Below, piece by piece: positions 18,754 to 32,063 of a stretch of 64,000 nt of DNA. A program made the translations under genes and the position numbers. Each line of letters starts with the position of its first letter. Position 1 is the stretch's first letter. The DNA is from Confluentibacter sediminis (lineage in GTDB: Bacteria; Bacteroidota; Bacteroidia; Flavobacteriales; Flavobacteriaceae). The DNA lies in NCBI RefSeq assembly GCF_003258355.1, contig NZ_QKPO01000004.1, positions 124,001 through 188,000 of the forward strand, given 5' to 3'. A model generated the notes under the pieces. The model ran no database searches and had not been told where the DNA came from. It was given only the letters and a program-made list of their open reading frames with translations.

Positions 18754-18906
18754 TGAGACATTTAGTGAACTTTTTAAATTAAAAATTTTTATCCGAACTT
18801 AGCATGCGTAAATACACAAAGAGCCGACCCGGAAAATTCTGTGGTATTGCACCTATAACCATCAAATGAATGGGAATAAGTTTTTCAACAAGAAAGTAAT
18901 ACTTTA

Positions 18907-21900
18907 ATGAACCACATGAGAAAAAGCTTGCTAACATATTTATTTTTTTTACTTTTTTTTGGTTTTGGAAACTGTCAAACACAAAAACAACAATTTAGTT
19001 CTATTGAAGATAAACTTTCTTTTTACCTTTTAGATGTTGAAGACGGCTTGTCCAGCGATTTTATATACAGCATTGAACAGGACTCACTTGGGTTTATTTG
19101 GATAGGTACCCAAGAGGGATTAAATAGATATGATGGAACGCAATTTAAAGTTTATAAAAAAGGCGATCTTGCATATAACAAAAATATTAGTGATGATTTT
19201 ATTTATCAAATACGTGCAATAGATCATGGTAAATTACTTATTAATACTGCTGAAGGAATAAATATCTATAGGGCAAAAAGTGAAACCTTTGAGGTTTTAA
19301 ATGCAAGGAATGGATTGTTAAGTAATTATATTAACTATTTTTCTTACGGTCATGATGAGATGATTTTAGGATTGAAATCAGGTATTAAACGTATTAATGA
19401 CCAAATAAACTTAGAACTAAAAAACAATCACCTAGGAAAGGGAACTTCATTTTCATCTAATGATATAACTAGTCTTGAAAAACAAGGAGATTCTCTGATT
19501 TGGATTGGTACAGACCGATACGGACTTTATAAGCTAAACTATAAAACAAGAAGCGTATCCCATGTCAAATTAAGAGACCATATAAATAGTCATTCATTAC
19601 AAATCATAACACTTTATACTACAGGTGATGGAGGGTTATGGATTGGGACAGATGAAGGCATCTACGTAATTACAGCAACGAACAACATATTGCAATTAAA
19701 AAAGTCTTTCGTTGAAGGAGAAGGATTAAGTGATGATAAGATACTTTGCTTTGAAGAGGATAATACTGGGCAATTATGGATAGGTACTAGAAATGGAGGT
19801 CTTAATATTATTAATAAATCAGATTTTTTGCAGCAGAAATCAGACTTGTATGTAAAATGGTATCTGCCAAAAGATGACGGTTCAAGTGTTTATAACAGAA
19901 CAGTATCTGCCCTTAAAATGGATCGAGATGATAACATGTGGATTGGAACAAGTACTGGACTGAATTTTGTAAGTATAAAAGGCGAACCTATTAAGTTACT
20001 AAGAAAAAATCTGTTCAATTCAAATGGACTTTCTCATGATAGGATAGGAGCCTTATCAGAAAGTTATGATGGAAAAATTTGGATCGGAACCGATGGATCA
20101 GGTTTAGATCTGTTAAACCCAAATAATGGAGAATTCAAACACTATCAGCACCAAAACAATAATCCATTTAGTTTAAGTAATGACTACATTATTTCATTAT
20201 ATGAAGACAAAAAAAAACGATTATGGATTGGTACCTACCAGGGCGGTTTAAATAGAATGGATACAGCGACAGGAGAATGTAGGCATTATTTAGAGGGAGA
20301 AATGGAAGATGGAAGTGATGTTAGAGTGATTTTTGAAGACAGTAAAAAACAAATTTGGGTAGGAACAAATCGCGGTGGATTATATAAATATATAGAAAAG
20401 ACAGATCAATTTGAATTTATAAGCTCTCTTGGCAAAATAGATATAAGAAACATCCGTGAAGATTACAAAGGGGATTTTTGGTTAGCAACATATGGGGATG
20501 GTATTTTAAGATACACGCCTAATACATCTGAAGCAATTTTTTACAATTCAACAACTGTAAAGGGTTTTAAGACAGATATTGTATTTTGTGTCCAGCCATT
20601 ATCTAATGGAGATGTGTTGGCCGGAACTTTAAATCAAGGATTGATTAGGTTAAATCCAACAAGAAAATCAATTATTACATTAACGGAAAAAAATGGACTA
20701 AGTAATAATACGGTAAGTAGTATGACTGTTGAAAACGAAAACAATATTTGGCTAGGGACATTTAAAGGAATTAGTCATTATAATCCATTAACAAATAAAA
20801 TCTATAACTTAAATACCTACTCCAATATTCAACAAGGTATGTTTAATATAGGGTCTAGTATAATAACCAAATCTGGAGTTGTTTATCTTGGAGGGGATAA
20901 GGGGCTTAATATTTTTAACCCAAATAATCTTCATGTTAAAAAAGAAACATATCCAGTTGTTTTTGAAAAATTAGAAGTGTTAGATAAAAAGGCCTCAGTT
21001 TCAAAAGATAATGGATCGGGTGTTTTAGATAAGTCAATTCTTTATGAAGATCATATTATTTTAAACTATGATCAAACTTTTTTTTCCATAGATTATGCTG
21101 CCTTAAAATATCCCTTTGTAAAAAGTATAAACTATTCTTATAGAATTGATGGTTATAATAAAAACTGGATAAACACAAATACTGCGGGGAAAGTTAATGT
21201 AATTAACCTTCCTCATGGCGATTATACTTTAAATGTAAAAGCTAAATTTGGATCTGGAAATGAGGTTATAAAACAAATGCATATTACCATAAAACCTCCA
21301 ATATGGAAAACGCCCATAGCATATGTCTTTTATATACTAGTCTTGATAGTTGCAATTTATGGTGTTGTAAAATACTATTCAGAACGGATTAAGTTAATAA
21401 ATTCCTTGTTGTTTGAAAAAAAACAACGCCAGTTAGAACATGATTTTAACGAAGAAAGAATTCGGTTTTTCACAAGTTTTTCACATGAATTAAGAACACC
21501 ATTAACATTAATTTTAGCACCGTTAGAAGATCTAATAGAGCATACTAGCATACTAAAGCATAAAAACAGTTTAAAGTTAATTTATAAAAACGCGAAGCAA
21601 TTACTTCAATCTATTAATAGACTTTTAGAATTCAGGAAATCAAATTTGGGTTTAAGTAAGTTAATGGTGGGAAAACATAACCTATCAGAGTGTTTGGAGC
21701 AATGGGTATACAATTATTTTCCGTTAGCAAAAAAAAGAGACATCGCCTTAAGTTATGAAATTCCAGAAGAGACATTAATAGCCTGGCTCGATATAGAAAA
21801 AATGCATACTATTTTTAATAATATTTTATCAAATGCTTTTAAATACACAAAAGACAAAGGAGAAATACATGTTTCACTTAGTTTTGATGAGGAGAGTTTT

Positions 21901-23010
21901 GAAATTAAAGTAAAAGACACAGGCTATGGTATAAAAGCAGAAGAGATAGAACATGTTTTTGAAAGGTATTATCAATCTAATTCTACAAACAATAAAAATG
22001 GATTAGGCATTGGTTTAGCTTTATCAAAAAGTTTTGCAGAACTCCATATGGGGACTATTAAAATTGAAAGTGAGTTAAATAAAGGAAGCGTGTTTTCTGT
22101 TATCATTCCTAGAGACAAATCATTATTTGTAAATTCAGTAACACAAAATTATGATTTAGATCAAGATATAGAAGATAATGATTTTGATGTTATTACTGAA
22201 TATAAATCATTAAAGGACAAACCATCTAATATTAATTTAAAAGAAACGAGAGAGCTCATTTTATTAATAGATGACAATCAAGATGTTTTAAGTTATTTAG
22301 ATGGATTATTAGAAAATAAATATGATCTTATTTATGCTAAAGATGGAGAAGAAGGTGTTGAAAAAGCATTACGATATATCCCCGATTTAATTGTTTCAGA
22401 TGTTATGATGCCTATAATGAATGGGATAGAGCTTTGCAATACCCTAAAAGTGAATGTGGAAACATCTCATATACCAATAATATTATTAACAGCCAAAGGT
22501 AACGTTGAGAGCATACAAGAAGGCTACACACATGGTGCCGATGATTATATTATAAAACCGTTTAGTAGTAAAATTTTACAAACTAGAATACGGAATTTGC
22601 TTGACATAAGGAGTCAGTTGAGGAATGCCTTTTTAAATAAAGAAGAAAGTAAATTAGAAAAGCTAAGCAAAGATTCTAAAATATTAGATAAAGAAAAGAG
22701 CTTTTTAAGTCAATTAGAGAACATTATACTAAAAAATTTAGATCAGGAAAAGTTGGATGTTTCAATGGTTGCCGATGATATAGGAATGAGTCGGTCATCT
22801 CTTTTTAGAAAAATAAAGGCGGTTACTGGTTTAAATATCAACCAATACATCCGTAAAGTTAAAATGGATAAAGCGGCAGAGTTATTAAAAACAGGTAATT
22901 ATACCATAGCTCAAGTGTCTTACGAAGTTGGTTTTAATAATGTTAAATACTTTAGAAAATTGTTTAAAGAACAATTTGATAATCTTCCCTCAGAATTTAC
23001 AAATAAGTAA
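18907..23010 (+). CDS. Hybrid two-component system sensor/regulator (HTCS)
   Basis: A one-protein signalling system of 1367 residues controlling the adjacent PUL. After a signal peptide (GFGNCQ) comes a periplasmic sensor of two seven-bladed propellers made of Reg_prop repeats (many copies of IWIGTxxGLN, about residues 40-680). A Y_Y_Y domain follows, then a membrane helix (about 803-823), HisKA with SHELRTP (His860), HATPase with NAFKYT, DTGYGI and GLGIGLALS, a receiver with LLIDDNQDV and acceptor Asp1165, and a C-terminal AraC DNA-binding domain. All phosphorelay residues are present, so it should work. An alternative start lies three codons in. Tandem TTTG(A)ACCCT repeats downstream (23013-23075) are probable targets. 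Confidence 0.95.
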   Translation: MNHMRKSLLTYLFFLLFFGFGNCQTQKQQFSSIEDKLSFYLLDVEDGLSSDFIYSIEQDSLGFIWIGTQEGLNRYDGTQFKVYKKGDLAYNKNISDDFIYQIRAIDHGKLLINTAEGINIYRAKSETFEVLNARNGLLSNYINYFSYGHDEMILGLKSGIKRINDQINLELKNNHLGKGTSFSSNDITSLEKQGDSLIWIGTDRYGLYKLNYKTRSVSHVKLRDHINSHSLQIITLYTTGDGGLWIGTDEGIYVITATNNILQLKKSFVEGEGLSDDKILCFEEDNTGQLWIGTRNGGLNIINKSDFLQQKSDLYVKWYLPKDDGSSVYNRTVSALKMDRDDNMWIGTSTGLNFVSIKGEPIKLLRKNLFNSNGLSHDRIGALSESYDGKIWIGTDGSGLDLLNPNNGEFKHYQHQNNNPFSLSNDYIISLYEDKKKRLWIGTYQGGLNRMDTATGECRHYLEGEMEDGSDVRVIFEDSKKQIWVGTNRGGLYKYIEKTDQFEFISSLGKIDIRNIREDYKGDFWLATYGDGILRYTPNTSEAIFYNSTTVKGFKTDIVFCVQPLSNGDVLAGTLNQGLIRLNPTRKSIITLTEKNGLSNNTVSSMTVENENNIWLGTFKGISHYNPLTNKIYNLNTYSNIQQGMFNIGSSIITKSGVVYLGGDKGLNIFNPNNLHVKKETYPVVFEKLEVLDKKASVSKDNGSGVLDKSILYEDHIILNYDQTFFSIDYAALKYPFVKSINYSYRIDGYNKNWINTNTAGKVNVINLPHGDYTLNVKAKFGSGNEVIKQMHITIKPPIWKTPIAYVFYILVLIVAIYGVVKYYSERIKLINSLLFEKKQRQLEHDFNEERIRFFTSFSHELRTPLTLILAPLEDLIEHTSILKHKNSLKLIYKNAKQLLQSINRLLEFRKSNLGLSKLMVGKHNLSECLEQWVYNYFPLAKKRDIALSYEIPEETLIAWLDIEKMHTIFNNILSNAFKYTKDKGEIHVSLSFDEESFEIKVKDTGYGIKAEEIEHVFERYYQSNSTNNKNGLGIGLALSKSFAELHMGTIKIESELNKGSVFSVIIPRDKSLFVNSVTQNYDLDQDIEDNDFDVITEYKSLKDKPSNINLKETRELILLIDDNQDVLSYLDGLLENKYDLIYAKDGEEGVEKALRYIPDLIVSDVMMPIMNGIELCNTLKVNVETSHIPIILLTAKGNVESIQEGYTHGADDYIIKPFSSKILQTRIRNLLDIRSQLRNAFLNKEESKLEKLSKDSKILDKEKSFLSQLENIILKNLDQEKLDVSMVADDIGMSRSSLFRKIKAVTGLNINQYIRKVKMDKAAELLKTGNYTIAQVSYEVGFNNVKYFRKLFKEQFDNLPSEFTNK

Positions 23011-23012
23011 CA

Positions 23013-23075
23013 TTTGACCCTATTTTTTAAGAAATGGTCATTTTGAACCCTATTATTTGTCGATTTGTACCCTTC
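23013..23075 (+). promoter_or_regulatory. Three tandem repeats, probable HTCS binding sites
   Basis: Copies TTTGACCCTATT (23013-23024), TTTGAACCCTATT (23042-23054) and TTTGTACCCTTC (23064-23075) lie in the same direction at 29- and 22-base spacing between the sensor gene and the first PUL enzyme. Direct repeats just upstream of a -7 element suit an AraC-type activator. Binding by the HTCS is inference from position. Confidence 0.55.
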
Positions 23076-23094
23076 ATCGCACTATAGTTTAACA

Positions 23095-23102
23095 TAGATT
23101 TG
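23095..23102 (+). promoter_or_regulatory. Probable -7 promoter element of the PUL operon
   Basis: TAGATTTG matches the Bacteroidota TAnnTTTG element exactly. It lies 19 bases after the last tandem repeat and about 137 bases before the chosen start of the BNR_4 gene. The usual -33 TTG is not well placed, as expected for an activator-dependent promoter. Confidence 0.5.
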
Positions 23103-23238
23103 ACATTCATTAAATAAGTTTTTTTAGATACTTTAAATAGTGAATGAAATTTTTCAAAAAAAAGATTGCGTGTTTATATCTATCATAAAAGCAAGATTTA
23201 AAGCTATTTATATAAATAGAGTCTCGTTTTTGGTGCCT

Positions 23239-24543
23239 ATGAAAATAACTTTTATATGGATTTACTGTGCTTTTTGTTTGGTGTCATGTTCTAACATATA
23301 TACAACTTATATTGGTGAGGGATGGAGCCATAATTCGGTAAACACGGTAAAGTTTCGAAAAAATGCTATCACAACATATAAGGGTTATCAGTTTATAGCA
23401 TATTATGACCAAAGTAGCTTTTTAGTCTTAGGGAAAAGAAAAATAAATACCTCAAAATGGAATATTGTAAAAACTCAATACAAGGGCAACACGGTAGATG
23501 CTCATAACGATATAAGTATTGCAATAGATGGCAATGGCTATTTACACGTTAGTTGGGATCACCATGATACAGCACTTAGGTATGCAAAAAGTCTAAACCC
23601 TTTAAGTTTACAATTGACCGATGAAATAGCTATGACAGGTAGCCAAGAAGATAAAGTTACTTATCCGGAATTTTACAATATGCCTAATGGCAACCTGCTT
23701 TTTTTCTATCGTTCAGGAGCTTCGGGGCGTGGAAATTTAGTTATTAACTCATACGATGTAGTTAGTAAAGAATGGACACAAATACAAAGTAACCTAATTG
23801 ATGGCGAAGATAAAAGAAGTGCTTATTGGCAGGTATGTGTAGATTCAGAAGGTGTTGTTCATGTGTCTTGGGTGTGGCGAGAAACTTGGAATGTGGAAAC
23901 CAATCATGATTTATGTTATGCTCGCTCTAAGGATGGAGGAAAAACATGGGAGAAATCAACAGGGGAAACCTATAAGTTGCCTATAACTATCGAAACAGCT
24001 GAATTGGCGTGGAGAATTCCCCAAAACAGTAACTTGATTAATCAAACATCCATGTGTTCAGATAAAAAGGGAAATCCGTATATCGTAACATATTTTAATG
24101 AAAATAAGATTCCACAATATCAAGTCATTTATTTAGAAGCAAACCATTGGAAAAAGATAAATACAGGTTTTAGGACATCCTCTTTTGTATTGGGTGGCGG
24201 TGGAACAAAGAAAATACCGATTGCTCGTCCAGATATTTTAATGGACGATTCTAAAAACCAGAAAATGCTTTATATTCTTTTTAGGGATGAAGAACGCGGC
24301 AATAAAGTGTCGTTGGCATATTCTAATTTAAAGGATGGTTCCATTTGGAAAGTTAAAGATTTAAGCGAGCAGGTGGTTGGGCAGTGGGAGCCCAATTACG
24401 ATATGTCTTTATGGAAAAGTAAAAAGGAGCTTAGCATTTTTGTGCAAAATGTAACACAAATAGATGGAGAAGGTTTGGCCAACACAAATGCTTCCGAAAT
24501 ACAGACATTAGAAGTGAAAAATCTTAGAAAACTAATCAAATAG
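23239..24543 (+). CDS. BNR_4 seven-bladed propeller lipoprotein; putative polysaccharide lyase or related enzyme
   Basis: After a lipoprotein signal (WIYCAFCLVSC) the protein of 434 residues shows the BNR_4 pattern: VDAHNDISIAIDGNGYLHVS followed by WDHHDTALRY, then further blades with YARSKDGGKTWEK. The BNR_4 propellers include PL24/PL25 ulvan lyases and the GH145/PL42 enzymes acting on rhamnose-glucuronate linkages. The His-rich DAHND and WDHH segments lie where such enzymes have active-site residues. The next gene is a GH88 hydrolase for unsaturated uronates, which favours lyase activity. I chose ATG 23239 because it starts the lipoprotein signal; an in-frame ATG at 23140 adds 33 residues without a plausible leader. 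The exact family remains open. Confidence 0.75.
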   Translation: MKITFIWIYCAFCLVSCSNIYTTYIGEGWSHNSVNTVKFRKNAITTYKGYQFIAYYDQSSFLVLGKRKINTSKWNIVKTQYKGNTVDAHNDISIAIDGNGYLHVSWDHHDTALRYAKSLNPLSLQLTDEIAMTGSQEDKVTYPEFYNMPNGNLLFFYRSGASGRGNLVINSYDVVSKEWTQIQSNLIDGEDKRSAYWQVCVDSEGVVHVSWVWRETWNVETNHDLCYARSKDGGKTWEKSTGETYKLPITIETAELAWRIPQNSNLINQTSMCSDKKGNPYIVTYFNENKIPQYQVIYLEANHWKKINTGFRTSSFVLGGGGTKKIPIARPDILMDDSKNQKMLYILFRDEERGNKVSLAYSNLKDGSIWKVKDLSEQVVGQWEPNYDMSLWKSKKELSIFVQNVTQIDGEGLANTNASEIQTLEVKNLRKLIK

Positions 24544-24564
24544 TTAAAAGAATATTTAATATAA

Positions 24565-28897
<4,333 letters not shown>

Positions 28898-29068
28898 GAA
28901 TGAATTAATAATTTAAAACTAAATAAAGCCTATGAAATAAAAAAACTATACTATTTAACTAATTAATAATTGCTATGAAACAATAATGAAATTATTAAAA
29001 CGGAGAAAAGAAACAACTTTTTATTCAAAAAAATAATTAAATAACAAAACTAAATAAAATTTAAACTT

Positions 29069-32038
29069 ATGAAAAAATTATTAAAATGCTTTTCAGGGTT
29101 CAATACTAAAGGATTCTTTCTTGTGATCTTTTTTGGACTTGGAATTTTCACGGCTTTTGGGCAAGAAGGAACTGTTACTGGCGTAGTAAAAGACAAAAGC
29201 GGACAGCCATTACCTGGAGTAAGTGTTGTTGTTAAAGGGACATCAACTGGAGTAGCAACAGATTTTGATGGGAATTATACGGTAAAAGCATCTCCATCAT
29301 CTGTATTGGAATTTTCTTATATAGGTTATTCGACACAAGAAGTTACGGTTAACTCAAAAACAATGAATGTCATTTTAGAAGAAGATATTTCTAAACTTGA
29401 TGAAGTTGTTGTTGTTGGTTATGGTACTCAAAAAAGATCAGATATTACGGGTTCAGTTGTATCTGTGCCTAAAGATCGACTATCTAATTTACCTGTTTCT
29501 AATGTACTTCTTGCTATTCAAGGAACCACTGCTGGATTAAAAATTTCTCAAGGATCTTCTATACCAGGTAGTTCAGCTTCTGTACAAGTAAGAGGGGTCA
29601 ATTCAATTAATGCAGGTAACTCTCCATTAATTATTTTAGATGGAATTCCCTTCTTTGGTGTAACAAATGATATAAACCCTAATGATATTAGTTCTATAGA
29701 AGTGCTTAAAGATGCATCTGCAGTAGCTATTTATGGAACCAGAGGTAGTAATGGGGTGATTCTTATTACAACTAAAAGAGGGAACAAATCAGATGGTAAA
29801 CCAACTGTTAAATATAGTGGGTATTATGGTATTGAGGAAATGGCTAATCCATTAAAACCTATGGGGCCAGATGCCTACGTTCAAAAGTATGCTGATTTTT
29901 TGTCAGCTAATGGATTAAGCCAAACAGCTGTATTGCCAAATTCTTCTGAAGTTGATAATTATAATGCGGGAATTACTACAAATTGGTTAGACCAAGCAAC
30001 TCAATCTGGTTTTATACAAGAGCACAATGTTAATATATCTAGTGGAAATGATAAGTCTCAATATTATATTTCTGCTTCACATTTAGATCAAAAGGGGGTC
30101 GTAAAAGGATATGAATTTAAGAAGACTACCCTTAGGTTTAATGCAGATTCTGAAATTACAGATTGGTTGAAAATAGGAACTTCTGCATTTTTTACAGAAA
30201 ATAATTATAGTGGAGGTAGAGCCAATTTTTTAGAAGCTACTGCTATGAGTCCTTATTCCGTTCCTTATAATGAAAATGGTGACTATAATATTTATCCAAT
30301 GAGTCCTGAACTATTATTTGCTAACCCTTTACTAGGAACTACAACTGATAGAGAAGATAAAGCAAGAAATTTAACAGGTACTGGTTTTCTTGAGTTAACA
30401 CCAGTTAAGGGTTTGAAATACAGGATGAATGCATCTTATACTTATAATTTCAGTGATTATAAAAGTTACGCAGGAAGAGCGTCTAATGACCAAAGTGGAA
30501 CTGCTTATGTGAGAAATGATGAAACACGTAACTGGGTAATTGAAAATATCCTTACCTATAATAAGGATTTTAATAAACATCACTTTGATATAACAGCATT
30601 ATATAGTGCTCAAAAAGTAGATTATTTTCAATCTGAGGCGAAAGCAGTAGGCTTTGTAAACGATGGCTTATCTTATTATGATTTGGGTTCGGGAAATACT
30701 CAATCTTCTAACTCTAAAGGAAATGAATATTCCCTAGTTTCACAAATGGGAAGATTAAACTATTCTTTTGATAGCCGTTATTTATTCACCTTTACAGTAA
30801 GACGAGATGGTTATTCAGCTTTTGGTGCAAATACAAGTAAATATGGTGTTTTTCCTTCTGTAGCTTTTGGATGGAATATTAAAAATGAAACCTTCTTAAA
30901 AAATTTAGATGTTATAAACTCATTAAAATTAAGACTTTCTCATGGAAAAACAGGAAATCAAGCTATTGATGTCAATCAAACAGCTACAACTGCTACTAGT
31001 GTAAAGTATCCTTTTAGTGGTACGGTGGCAACAGGTATACAATATAATTCTTTAGGGAATGCAAATCTAAATTGGGAATCTACAACTTCTTCAAATATTG
31101 GGGTTGATTTTGGATTGCTGAAAAATAGATTGTCAGGGACATTTGAGGTTTATAAATCAAAAACTGAAGATATATTATTAGAAAGAAATATTCCTAACAT
31201 TACAGGGTATAGTAAAATTTGGAAGAATCTAGGAAGTATGCAAAATCTAGGTTTGGAGTTTACTTTAAATACAGTTAACATTCAAAATGAAAACTTTTCA
31301 TGGAAGTCTACCATAAATTTTTCTACCTATAGAAATAAAATATTAGATCTTTATGGAGATGGAAAGGATGATTTAGGCAATAGATGGTTTATTGGAGAAC
31401 CACTAGGAGTATATTATGATTATGAGAAATTAGGTATTTGGCAAGAAGGAGAAGATATTGCTTCCGTCGATCCAGTAGGTAGTCCAGGAGATATTAAATT
31501 TAAAGATCAAAATGGTGATGGAAAAATTGATAATGATGATAAAATTATTTTAGGTAGAACAAGTCCTGATTGGGTTGGAGGTTTTACAAATACTTTTAGA
31601 TATAAAAATATTAATTTAAGTATTTTCATTGAAACATCTCAAGGAGGATTAAGAAGTAACAGAGATCTTTCATATGCAGATGAAGCAGGTCGAAGAAATT
31701 TACCGGCAGATTTTAAGTACTGGACAGCCGAGAATAAAGATAATTATTGGCCTTCATTATCTGCATACAAAAATTATAAAGGTTATGGTTTTCCCGAAGA
31801 CTATAGCTATGTTAGAATTAAAGATGTACGTTTAAGTTATGTATTTCCAACATCTGTTTTGGAAAAAATAGGTGTTAATGGTTTAACCATTTATGCTGCA
31901 GGAAGAAATCTTCATACGTTTACTAAATGGTATGGTTGGGATCCTGAAATTAGTTATGCCTCTAGAGGTTCAAATGGTTGGACAAATAATTATCCACAAA
32001 CAAGAACTATTTCTTTGGGGCTTAATTTAACACTTTAA
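29069..32038 (+). CDS. SusC/RagA-family TonB-linked outer membrane transporter
   Basis: This 989-residue barrel imports oligosaccharides with its SusD lid. Behind a signal peptide there is a carboxypeptidase-like regulatory domain (GVVKDKSGQPLPGVSVVVKG to ATDFDGNYTVKA), then the SusC box LDEVVVVGYGTQKRSDITGSV-type segment, the plug with PLIILDGIPFFG and IEVLKDASAVAIYGTRGSNG, and a barrel ending in ISLGLNLTL. The stretch DQNGDGKIDNDDKIILGRTSPD is a typical Ca-binding loop of the family. It pairs with SusD 25 bases downstream. The 171-base AT-rich region before it shows no clear promoter. Confidence 0.95.
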   Translation: MKKLLKCFSGFNTKGFFLVIFFGLGIFTAFGQEGTVTGVVKDKSGQPLPGVSVVVKGTSTGVATDFDGNYTVKASPSSVLEFSYIGYSTQEVTVNSKTMNVILEEDISKLDEVVVVGYGTQKRSDITGSVVSVPKDRLSNLPVSNVLLAIQGTTAGLKISQGSSIPGSSASVQVRGVNSINAGNSPLIILDGIPFFGVTNDINPNDISSIEVLKDASAVAIYGTRGSNGVILITTKRGNKSDGKPTVKYSGYYGIEEMANPLKPMGPDAYVQKYADFLSANGLSQTAVLPNSSEVDNYNAGITTNWLDQATQSGFIQEHNVNISSGNDKSQYYISASHLDQKGVVKGYEFKKTTLRFNADSEITDWLKIGTSAFFTENNYSGGRANFLEATAMSPYSVPYNENGDYNIYPMSPELLFANPLLGTTTDREDKARNLTGTGFLELTPVKGLKYRMNASYTYNFSDYKSYAGRASNDQSGTAYVRNDETRNWVIENILTYNKDFNKHHFDITALYSAQKVDYFQSEAKAVGFVNDGLSYYDLGSGNTQSSNSKGNEYSLVSQMGRLNYSFDSRYLFTFTVRRDGYSAFGANTSKYGVFPSVAFGWNIKNETFLKNLDVINSLKLRLSHGKTGNQAIDVNQTATTATSVKYPFSGTVATGIQYNSLGNANLNWESTTSSNIGVDFGLLKNRLSGTFEVYKSKTEDILLERNIPNITGYSKIWKNLGSMQNLGLEFTLNTVNIQNENFSWKSTINFSTYRNKILDLYGDGKDDLGNRWFIGEPLGVYYDYEKLGIWQEGEDIASVDPVGSPGDIKFKDQNGDGKIDNDDKIILGRTSPDWVGGFTNTFRYKNINLSIFIETSQGGLRSNRDLSYADEAGRRNLPADFKYWTAENKDNYWPSLSAYKNYKGYGFPEDYSYVRIKDVRLSYVFPTSVLEKIGVNGLTIYAAGRNLHTFTKWYGWDPEISYASRGSNGWTNNYPQTRTISLGLNLTL

Positions 32039-32063
32039 ACTAATAATTAAAAATTCAAATAAA

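Noticed and set aside
18779-18982. 67-codon minus-strand frame overlapping the start of the first HTCS gene
   Set aside because: It overlaps the signal peptide coding region of a certain gene on the other strand, has low-complexity sequence and no recognisable domain.
23140-23238. N-terminal extension of the BNR_4 gene from an upstream ATG
   Set aside because: The extra 33 residues are basic and precede a complete lipoprotein signal, so the start at 23239 is more plausible.
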